From Smithellaceae bacterium (lineage in GTDB: Bacteria > Desulfobacterota > Syntrophia > Syntrophales > JAQULV01): a stretch of DNA of 5,722 bases. A program made the translations under genes and the position numbers. Each line of letters starts with the position of its first letter. Position 1 is the stretch's first letter. Of the stretch, positions 1-5,722 are shown one piece after another. The notes under the pieces are model-generated. The model made no database searches and was not told where the DNA came from. It worked only from the letters and a program-made list of their open reading frames with translations. The stretch lies in assembly GCA_028718405.1 (NCBI GenBank), contig JAQULV010000114.1, positions 1 to 5,722 of the forward strand, read 5' to 3'.

Positions 1-1847
1 CCCAAATAATCTTTCGGCACCAGGACCTCCACCGACATGATCGGCTCCAGGAGGATCGGTTGCGCTCTCTTCATGCCGCTCTTGAACCCCAGAGAGGCGG
101 CGATCTTAAAAGCAAGCTCCGATGAGTCCACCGCGTGGTAGGACCCGTCTACGACCGAGCAGATCACATCAACCACGGGGAAACCGGCGACCACTCCGTC
201 TTCCATCGCCTCGGCAACGCCTTTTTCGATGGCCGGGATGAATTCTTTGGGCACGGCCCCGCCAATAATCCGATTGCGGAACTCAAATCCCTTCCCCGGC
301 TCGTTCGGCTCGATCTCAAGCCAAACGTGACCGTACTGCCCTCGTCCGCCCGATTGCCTGATGAAACGGCCCTCGGTCCGCACCGACCTTCTGATCGTTT
401 CCCGGTAGGCCACCTGGGGCTGACCGATGTTGGCCCCCAGCCCGAATTCCCGCGACAGGCGATCCACGATAATCTCGAGATGTAACTCACCCATCCCCGA
501 GATCAGTGTCTGTCCTGTTTCCTTGTCGGTCTTGACGCGGAATGTCGGATCTTCGCGGGCGATCTTCTCAAGGGCTATGGCCAGCTTGTCCTCGTCGACC
601 TTCGTCTTAGGCTCGATGGCAATCGCGATCACCGGTTCAGGGAACTTGAAGGTCTCAAGCATGATCGGTCGCCGCTCCTCACAGAGCGTGTCTCCCGTCG
701 TCGTCCGATTCAGACCCACCGCCGCGGCAATATCTCCCGCGCGGACCTCGTCGATCTCCTCCCTCTTGTTGGCGTGCATCCGGAGAAGACGCCCCAGTCG
801 TTCCTTTCTCTTCTTGTTGGCGTTGTAGATATAGGAACCTGATGGCACGAAACCGGAGTAAACGCGGAAGTAAGTCAACTGTCCGACGAACGGATCCGTC
901 ATGATCTTGAAAGCCAGGGCGGCAAAGGGTCCGTCATCTCCCGGCGTCACCTCTACCACCTTACCCGTCTGATCTTCGCCCCTAAGCGGCGGCATGTCCA
1001 AAGGAGAGGGCAGATAGCTCAAAACCGCGTCCAGGAGAGGCTGCACGCCTTTGTTCTTAAAGGCGGAACCGCAGAGAACCGGTGTGGCGGCCAGTGACAA
1101 CGTCACCTTCCTTATAACCCTGATGATTTCTTCATTTGAAAGAGCTTCTTCACTAATATATTTTTTCATCAGCTCCTCGTCGTGATCGGCGAGAAACTCG
1201 ATAATCTTTTCTCTCTCCCGGGCGGCCTTCTCTCGAAGTCCCACCGGTATCTCACCGATCCGGAAGGTTTCACCCAAGGACTTATCGTCGTAGGTGATGG
1301 CCTGCATCGCGATGAGATCGATGACGCCTGCAAACTTGTCTTCGGCCCCGATCGGCATCTGGATCGGAAGCGGATGGGCGCCCAGACGCTCGGCGATCGC
1401 ATCCACGACCCGGTAAAAATCGGCGCCGGTTCGGTCCATCTTGTTCACAAAGGCAATGCGGGGTACGTGATACCGATCGGCCTGCCGCCAGACGGTCTCC
1501 GACTGGGGCTCAACCCCGCCCACCGCGCAAAAGAGCGCAATGGCGCCATCCAATACTCTCAAAGATCTTTCTACTTCGACCGTGAAATCAACATGACCCG
1601 GTGTATCGATGACGTTGATCCGGTAATTCTTCCAGCTGCAGGTCGTAGCTGCGGAGGTAATCGTTATCCCCCGCTCCTGCTCCTGCTCCATCCAATCCAT
1701 GACGGCGGTGCCGTCATGAACCTCACCCATCTTGTAAGATTCGTGGGTGTAATACAGTATACGCTCTGTCGTGGTCGTCTTCCCGGCATCGATGTGGGCC
1801 ATGATACCGATATTGCGAACCAACTCTAGGGAAACAGTGCGTCCCAC
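1..1847 (-). CDS. fusA: Elongation factor G, C-terminus cut off by window edge
   Basis: EF-G is the cytoplasmic GTPase that drives ribosomal translocation and, with RRF, ribosome recycling. The frame is open for 615 codons and runs off the left edge. The family is about 690-705 residues, so roughly 80-90 residues, most of domain V, are missing. Visible GTPase motifs: G1 AHIDAGKT at 17-24, switch I RGITI at 59-63, G3 DTPGH at 81-85, G4 NKMD at 135-138 and G5 SAF at 261-263. Domain II follows to about 400. Domain III holds EDPTF (432-436) and GMGELHLE (451-458). Domain IV holds SGGRGQYG (499-506) and the tip loop SYHAVDSSE (569-577), whose His571 matches E. coli His583. Residue 572 is Ala where E. 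coli has Asp. The start is GTG at 1847: it has a good ribosome binding site, and the next in-frame ATG lies inside the G1 region. The gene begins 29 bases after rpsG, in the usual str-operon order. Identity is certain; EF-G paralogue class is not. Confidence 0.98.
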   Translation of the reverse strand, partial: MGRTVSLELVRNIGIMAHIDAGKTTTTERILYYTHESYKMGEVHDGTAVMDWMEQEQERGITITSAATTCSWKNYRINVIDTPGHVDFTVEVERSLRVLDGAIALFCAVGGVEPQSETVWRQADRYHVPRIAFVNKMDRTGADFYRVVDAIAERLGAHPLPIQMPIGAEDKFAGVIDLIAMQAITYDDKSLGETFRIGEIPVGLREKAAREREKIIEFLADHDEELMKKYISEEALSNEEIIRVIRKVTLSLAATPVLCGSAFKNKGVQPLLDAVLSYLPSPLDMPPLRGEDQTGKVVEVTPGDDGPFAALAFKIMTDPFVGQLTYFRVYSGFVPSGSYIYNANKKRKERLGRLLRMHANKREEIDEVRAGDIAAAVGLNRTTTGDTLCEERRPIMLETFKFPEPVIAIAIEPKTKVDEDKLAIALEKIAREDPTFRVKTDKETGQTLISGMGELHLEIIVDRLSREFGLGANIGQPQVAYRETIRRSVRTEGRFIRQSGGRGQYGHVWLEIEPNEPGKGFEFRNRIIGGAVPKEFIPAIEKGVAEAMEDGVVAGFPVVDVICSVVDGSYHAVDSSELAFKIAASLGFKSGMKRAQPILLEPIMSVEVLVPKDYL

Positions 1848-1852
1848 GGCCG

Positions 1853-1859
1853 CTCCCTC
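1853..1859 (-). promoter_or_regulatory. Ribosome binding site of fusA
   Basis: On the minus strand GAGGGAG lies five bases before the GTG at 1847. It decides the fusA start: there is no ATG in frame between here and the P-loop, and the residues after GTG ([14 protein letters not shown]) match the usual short EF-G N-terminus. Confidence 0.75.
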
Positions 1860-1876
1860 AGAAAATCGAGAGGGTG

Positions 1877-2347
1877 TCAGAACCTGTAATGGGCAAAGGC
1901 CTTGTTGGCCTCGGCCATCTTGTGGACCGCTTCCCTCTTCTTTATAGCGGCGCCTCTGTTGTTGGCCGCATCGATCAGCTCACCCGCCAGTTTCTCGCGC
2001 ATCGTCTTTTCCGAGCGGTCACGGGCGTTGGTGATCAACCAGCGAATTCCCAAGGCGGTTCTTCTGGAAGACGGGACTTCCGTCGGCACCTGGTAAGTGG
2101 AGCCGCCGACTCTTCTTGATTTGACCTCGATTACGGGTTTTACGTTATTTAAGGCTTTTTCGAAAAGCTCAACGGGGGGTTCATGGGTCTTCTTCTCGAT
2201 GATCTCGAAGGCCCCGTAGAGGATGGATTCAGCGGTGCTCTTCTTGCCCCTGGTGAAGAGGCAGTTGATGAACTTGGCCACCATCTTGTTGTTGAACTTG
2301 GGATCGGGCAGTATCTCCCTTTTCGCTATCTCCCTTCTTCTTGGCAT
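1877..2347 (-). CDS. rpsG: 30S ribosomal protein S7
   Basis: S7 is a primary 16S rRNA-binding protein that nucleates assembly of the 30S head and sits near the E site and mRNA exit channel. The 156-residue protein has the normal family length (the long form in some E. coli strains is 179). It opens with [16 protein letters not shown], carries the family signature [17 protein letters not shown] at 15-31, the extended beta-hairpin region [19 protein letters not shown] at about 73-91, and the C-terminal [15 protein letters not shown]. The start is ATG at 2347, preceded by purine-rich GGGGAAGGAACG, and the stop is TGA. It lies 15 bases after rpsL and 29 bases before fusA, so it is very probably cotranscribed and perhaps translationally linked with them. 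The short upstream spacer leaves no room for the E. coli-type S7 autoregulatory structure. No frameshift or unusual segment is seen. Confidence 0.99.
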   Translation of the reverse strand: MPRRREIAKREILPDPKFNNKMVAKFINCLFTRGKKSTAESILYGAFEIIEKKTHEPPVELFEKALNNVKPVIEVKSRRVGGSTYQVPTEVPSSRRTALGIRWLITNARDRSEKTMREKLAGELIDAANNRGAAIKKREAVHKMAEANKAFAHYRF

Positions 2348-2362
2348 CGTTCCTTCCCCGTA

Positions 2363-2734
2363 TTAATTCGGCTTCTTGGCGCCGTATTTCGATCTTCCCT
2401 GCTTACGGTTCTGAACGCCCACCGTATCCAGAGTTCCACGGATGATATGATAACGTACGCCGGGGAGGTCCTTGACCCTGCCGCCCCGGATGAGAACCAC
2501 GGAATGTTCCTGAAGGTTGTGTCCCACACCGGGGATGTACGAAGTCACCTCGTAACCGCTGGTCAGACGGACCCTGGCCACTTTTCTCAAAGCGGAGTTA
2601 GGTTTCTTCGGGGTCGTCGTATAGACCCTCACACAAACCCCTCTGCGCTGCGGTGAGCCGGAAAGTGCCGGCGTCGCCGTCTTCTTGACCACCTTGGCCC
2701 TACCTTTGCGGACTAACTGATTAATAGTAGGCAT
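2363..2734 (-). CDS. rpsL: 30S ribosomal protein S12
   Basis: S12 lies at the decoding centre of the small subunit and controls tRNA selection accuracy; it is the classical streptomycin-resistance locus. The 123-residue protein is full length (E. coli 124). It begins [12 protein letters not shown], has [13 protein letters not shown] at 39-51, [11 protein letters not shown] at 68-78, the loop [12 protein letters not shown] at 85-96 and the basic tail [11 protein letters not shown]. Lys43 and Lys88, the main resistance positions, and Pro91 are wild type. Asp89, the residue methylthiolated by RimO in E. coli, is present. The start is ATG at 2734, close behind GGGAGGA; the stop is TAA. It follows rpoC by 59 bases with no clear terminator between, and precedes rpsG by 15 bases. 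It lacks the N-terminal insertion of about 13 residues found in many low-GC Gram-positive S12 proteins, which fits a Gram-negative source. Confidence 0.99.
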   Translation of the reverse strand: MPTINQLVRKGRAKVVKKTATPALSGSPQRRGVCVRVYTTTPKKPNSALRKVARVRLTSGYEVTSYIPGVGHNLQEHSVVLIRGGRVKDLPGVRYHIIRGTLDTVGVQNRKQGRSKYGAKKPN

Positions 2735-2737
2735 TCA

Positions 2738-2744
2738 TCCTCCC
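2738..2744 (-). promoter_or_regulatory. Ribosome binding site of rpsL
   Basis: Minus-strand GGGAGGA is the strongest Shine-Dalgarno match in the window. It ends three bases before the rpsL ATG. A second ATG overlaps its last base (2736-2738) but is out of frame and reaches TAA after five codons, so the S12 start at 2734 is preferred on the conserved MPTINQL N-terminus. Confidence 0.75.
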
Positions 2745-2767
2745 ACGTGACGTTCTACACAATCGCA

Positions 2768-2788
2768 AAACCAGTACGAAGCTGGCTT
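2768..2788 (-). other. Hairpin in the rpoC-rpsL spacer
   Basis: In the minus-strand transcript AAGCCAG and CTGGUUU can pair into a seven-base-pair stem (one G-U pair) around a seven-base loop, CUUCGUA. It begins about six bases after the rpoC stop codon and is followed by one further U and then GCG. The T-rich stretch is mostly used up in the stem, so it is a poor match to an intrinsic terminator. It could be a weak attenuator, an RNA processing site or chance; no energy calculation was possible. Confidence 0.35.
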
Positions 2789-2793
2789 AACTA

Positions 2794-5722
2794 TCAATTA
2801 GTAGCTTCTATGTCAAGTAATTTCTCGCCTTCTTTCGGCTCTTCCTCGTCCGTTTCCGGCAAAGCCTCGTGATCGGCGGCCGTCGCTATGCCGAGCTTGC
2901 GGTACATGGAAAGCCCCGTCCCCGCCGGGATCAGGCGTCCCATGATGACGTTCTCCTTAAGCCCGCGGAGATAGTCGGTCTTGCCGGCCATGGCCGCCTC
3001 GGTCAGGACCCGCGTGGTCTCCTGGAAAGAGGCCGCCGAGATGAAGCTCTGCGTGGAGAGCGACGCCTTCGTAATGCCGAGCAGGACCGTCTCCCCCACG
3101 GCCGGCCGGCCACCGTCGGCGGCGACCCGGGCGTTTTCTTCCTGGAAGCGGTACTTCTCCACCTGCTCGTCGGAGATGAACGCGGTATCGCCGGGATCCT
3201 TGACCTTGACCCTTCTCAGCATCTGGCGGACGATAACCTCCATGTGCTTATCGTTGATCTTCACACCCTGGAGTCGATAGACCTCCTGGACCTCGTCAAC
3301 CAGATACCGGGCCAGTTCCTTCTCACCCTTGATCGAAAGCAGGTCATGGGGGTTGTTCACTCCATCCATCAGCGCCTCTCCAGCGATGATCCTGTCGCCT
3401 TCCTGGACGCTCACATGCTTGCCTTTGGGGATCAGATATTCCTTTTCCTCTCCGATCTCGGGAGTGATGATCACCTTGCGTTTGCCCTTGGCGTCTTTCC
3501 CATAGGAAACGACACCGTCGATCTCGCTGATCACGGCGTATTCTTTGGGTTTGCGGGCCTCGAAGAGCTCGGCCACCCGGGGAAGACCACCCGTGATATC
3601 CTTGGTCTTGGTCGTCTCCCGTGGTATCTTGGCGATGATATCTCCGGCATTCACTTCGTCGCCTTCCGAAACGACGATATTGGCGCCCACGGAAAGCAGA
3701 TGCCTTGCGACGGAATTGGAACCGGGCACCTTGGCTGTCTTGCCCTTGCTGTCCTTGATAGAGATGCGCGGCCGAAGATCCGTCCCCTTGAACTCCACGA
3801 TGACCTTCCGGGAGAGGCCGGTTACCTCATCGACCTGCTCCTGCATCGTCTTTCCCTCGATGATGTCACCGAACTTGATCTCGCCGTCCACTTCGGCCAG
3901 GATCGGAATCGAGAAGGGATCCCACTCGGCGATAAGATCACCGCGCGATACGGTGCTCTTCTCCTTGCGCTTCAGATGGGCACCATAAGGAACCGGATAT
4001 TTGCCGCGGCTGCGCTGCTGCTCATCCAAGACGTGGATTTCGCCGTTTCTGTTCATAACCACCAGGTCGCCGCCCTTAGTGGGAACGACGTGGAGGTTCA
4101 CAAACTTCAAGGTCCCGTCGTGCCGCGACTCGAGGGTTGAATGTTCCTCGAACTTGGCCGTACCACCGATATGGAAGGTTCTCATCGTGAGCTGCGTGCC
4201 TGGCTCGCCGATCGACTGGGCCGCAATGATACCCACCGCCTCGCCGATGTTGGCGATGTGCCCTCTGGCCAAATCACGCCCGTAGCACATGGCGCAGACG
4301 CCGTACTTGGACTTGCAGGTGAGAACGGAGCGGATATTAACCATCTCGATACCGGCGCGGTCGATCTTCTCCGCCAGCGTTTCATCGATCCCCTCGTTGG
4401 CTTTGACCAACGTTTCCCCCGTAAAGGGATCATCAATCTGTTGCAGTGCCACACGACCCAAGACACGCTCGCCGGCGGTCTCGATGATCTCGCCGCCTTC
4501 CATCAACGCCGAAACGAATATTCCGTCGATAGTGCCGCAGTCCTCCTCGGTGATGATGCAGTCCTGCGCCACATCGACAAGACGTCTCGTCAGGTAACCG
4601 GAGTTGGCCGTCTTCAAGGCCGTATCGGCCAAACCCTTGCGGGCGCCGTGGGTCGAGATGAAGTACTGCAGAACCGTCAGCCCCTCCCGGAAGTTGGCGG
4701 TAATGGGTGTCTCGATGATCTCGCCCGAGGGCTTCGCCATAAGACCTCTCATACCGGCCAGCTGCCTGATCTGCACGGCGCTACCGCGGGCTCCGGAGTC
4801 GGCCATCATGTAAATGGGGTTGAAGCTCTCGATGGCCTTCGTCTTCCCGTTGTTGTCGACGATCTCCTCCGTCTCGATGCCGGTGAGCATCTCGGCGGCG
4901 ATCTTCTCGGTGGCCTGGGCCCAGATGTCGATGACCTTGTTGTAACGTTCACCGTCGGTGATGAGACCGTCCATATACTGTTTCTGGATCTTCAAAACGT
5001 CCTTATCCGCTCGGGAAACGATGTCTTTCTTGTTGTCGGGGACTACCATGTTTTGGACGGCGAAGGAGGCACCCGAAACGGTGGCGTAGCGGAAACCAAG
5101 GTCCTTGAGCCTGTCCGCCAGGATGACGGTCGCCTTGTCTCCGTTGGTACGGTAGCAGTAATCGATCAGCGCCGCCAACTCCTTCTTGTTCATCACCTTG
5201 TTGAGCAGATCGAAGGGCATCCCGCCCGGAACGATCTCGAAGACCGTCTCGTACAGGACGACGCGTCCGACGGTCGTCTCTTTCAGCTCGCCGCCGATCC
5301 GGACCTTGATACGGGCGTGGAGTTCGACCGCCTGGCTATCCAGGGCGGATCTCACCTCTTCGGGGCCCGAGAAAACCATTCCCTCGCCCTTCGCGGACGA
5401 CCTGGACCTGGTCAGATAGTAGATACCCAAGACGATGTCCTGGCTGGGGATAATGATCGGCTTTCCGTTCGCCGGCGACAGGATATTGTTGGTCGACATC
5501 ATGAGGACTCGCGCCTCGGCCTGGGCCTCGATGGAAAGGGGCACATGGACGGCCATCTGGTCGCCGTCGAAGTCGGCATTGAAGGCAGCGCAAACCAAGG
5601 GATGCAGCTGGATCGCCTTCCCTTCGATGAGGACCGGCTCGAAGGCCTGGATGCCCAGCCTGTGCAGCGTCGGAGCGCGGTTCAGCATGACCGGATACTC
5701 GCGGACCACCTCGTCCAGTGCG
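2794..5722 (-). CDS. rpoC: RNA polymerase subunit beta', N-terminus cut off by window edge
   Basis: Beta' carries the catalytic centre of RNA polymerase. The frame stays open to the right edge, giving 975 complete codons (numbered here from Ala at 5721). By alignment with E. coli beta', about 410 N-terminal residues (zinc ribbon, clamp, lid, rudder) are missing; the GTG at 5709 is internal Val, not a start. Seen in order: NADFDGD at 48-54 with the three Mg-binding Asp; [19 protein letters not shown] before the bridge helix; the bridge helix near 350-385 ([19 protein letters not shown]); the second zinc site, Cys395, 469, 476 and 479, equal to E. coli 814, 888, 895 and 898; and the trigger loop with MRTFHIGG at 513-520. 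An SI3-like insertion follows to about 703, then [18 protein letters not shown]. The conserved C-terminal block ends in RLIPAGTG and a short acidic tail. The stop is TGA, 59 bases before rpsL. No disruption is seen. Confidence 0.99.
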   Translation of the reverse strand, partial: ALDEVVREYPVMLNRAPTLHRLGIQAFEPVLIEGKAIQLHPLVCAAFNADFDGDQMAVHVPLSIEAQAEARVLMMSTNNILSPANGKPIIIPSQDIVLGIYYLTRSRSSAKGEGMVFSGPEEVRSALDSQAVELHARIKVRIGGELKETTVGRVVLYETVFEIVPGGMPFDLLNKVMNKKELAALIDYCYRTNGDKATVILADRLKDLGFRYATVSGASFAVQNMVVPDNKKDIVSRADKDVLKIQKQYMDGLITDGERYNKVIDIWAQATEKIAAEMLTGIETEEIVDNNGKTKAIESFNPIYMMADSGARGSAVQIRQLAGMRGLMAKPSGEIIETPITANFREGLTVLQYFISTHGARKGLADTALKTANSGYLTRRLVDVAQDCIITEEDCGTIDGIFVSALMEGGEIIETAGERVLGRVALQQIDDPFTGETLVKANEGIDETLAEKIDRAGIEMVNIRSVLTCKSKYGVCAMCYGRDLARGHIANIGEAVGIIAAQSIGEPGTQLTMRTFHIGGTAKFEEHSTLESRHDGTLKFVNLHVVPTKGGDLVVMNRNGEIHVLDEQQRSRGKYPVPYGAHLKRKEKSTVSRGDLIAEWDPFSIPILAEVDGEIKFGDIIEGKTMQEQVDEVTGLSRKVIVEFKGTDLRPRISIKDSKGKTAKVPGSNSVARHLLSVGANIVVSEGDEVNAGDIIAKIPRETTKTKDITGGLPRVAELFEARKPKEYAVISEIDGVVSYGKDAKGKRKVIITPEIGEEKEYLIPKGKHVSVQEGDRIIAGEALMDGVNNPHDLLSIKGEKELARYLVDEVQEVYRLQGVKINDKHMEVIVRQMLRRVKVKDPGDTAFISDEQVEKYRFQEENARVAADGGRPAVGETVLLGITKASLSTQSFISAASFQETTRVLTEAAMAGKTDYLRGLKENVIMGRLIPAGTGLSMYRKLGIATAADHEALPETDEEEPKEGEKLLDIEATN
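3613..4155 (-). other. SI3-like insertion within the beta' trigger loop
   Basis: This part of rpoC encodes about 180 residues (523-703 of the visible protein) placed between the two halves of the trigger loop, after MRTFHIGG and before TKTKDITGG. Stretches such as [27 protein letters not shown] and DLRPRISI align by eye with E. coli SI3 (VPYGA, WDPHTMPVITEVSG, LTGLSSLV, DLRPALKI), so it is the same insertion, built in E. coli from sandwich-barrel hybrid motifs. In E. coli it modulates trigger-loop movement, pausing and transcript cleavage. Firmicutes lack it here, which supports a proteobacteria-like lineage. Boundaries are good to about five residues. Confidence 0.85.

Noticed and set aside
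1182..1829. Plus-strand open frame of 215 codons antisense to fusA
   Set aside because: It overlaps the EF-G GTPase domain, whose motifs are unmistakable on the other strand, and shows no protein family features.
2183..2656. Plus-strand open frame of 157 codons over the rpsL-rpsG boundary
   Set aside because: Both ribosomal proteins are certain on the minus strand; this frame is a by-product of their codon use.
2721..2738. Five-codon frame starting at an ATG overlapping the rpsL ribosome binding site (MNAYY then TAA)
   Set aside because: It could look like a tiny leader peptide, but it overlaps the rpsL start out of frame and is most likely chance from the ATGAATG sequence.
2768..2788. Intrinsic terminator after rpoC
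   Set aside because: The stem is short, has only three G-C pairs next to the loop-side A-U, and most of the T run is inside the stem, leaving almost no U tract.
2735..2793. Promoter for rpsL in the spacer
   Set aside because: No pair of -35 and -10 boxes at proper spacing could be made out; only a weak AT-rich patch is present.
2869..4140. Plus-strand open frame of 423 codons antisense to rpoC
   Set aside because: It lies wholly over the conserved rpoC C-terminal half, has no recognisable domain and its composition is what the reverse complement of a GC-rich gene produces. It is a shadow frame.
1..5722. An undescribed system, mobile element, CRISPR array or tRNA
   Set aside because: Nearly every base belongs to four universally conserved genes; no repeats, inverted termini or foreign genes were seen on either strand.

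Overview
The window is one ordinary bacterial housekeeping block. Everything readable is on the minus strand, in transcription order from the right edge: rpoC (RNA polymerase beta', 5' end cut off), rpsL (ribosomal protein S12), rpsG (ribosomal protein S7) and fusA (elongation factor G, 3' end cut off by the left edge). All four frames are intact, with spacers of 59, 15 and 29 bases. More than 98% of the window is coding, and no plus-strand gene is supported.

The order rpoC-rpsL-rpsG-fusA joins the rpoBC and 'str' operons. This is common in Deltaproteobacteria/Desulfobacterota, Firmicutes, Thermus and others, but not in Escherichia coli, where the two operons lie apart. Beta' carries a large insertion of about 180 residues in the trigger loop, alignable with E. 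coli SI3, which argues for a Gram-negative, proteobacteria-like lineage rather than Firmicutes. Moderately high GC and the S12 and EF-G sequences suggest a deltaproteobacterial (Desulfobacterota-like) organism. That placement is an inference from memory of the families, not from a search.

The genes work together in gene expression: the catalytic subunit of RNA polymerase, two 30S proteins (S12 at the decoding centre, S7 in the head near the E site and mRNA exit) and the translocase EF-G. Tight spacing and the absence of a convincing internal promoter or terminator suggest one transcript running from upstream rpoB into fusA and probably beyond, where tuf and rpsJ often follow.

I found no new system, mobile element, CRISPR array, tRNA or rRNA. 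The points worth a look are small: a hairpin in the rpoC-rpsL spacer, a rpsL-rpsG spacer too short for the E. coli-type S7 repressor site, a GTG start for fusA, and an alanine in the conserved domain IV tip loop of EF-G.
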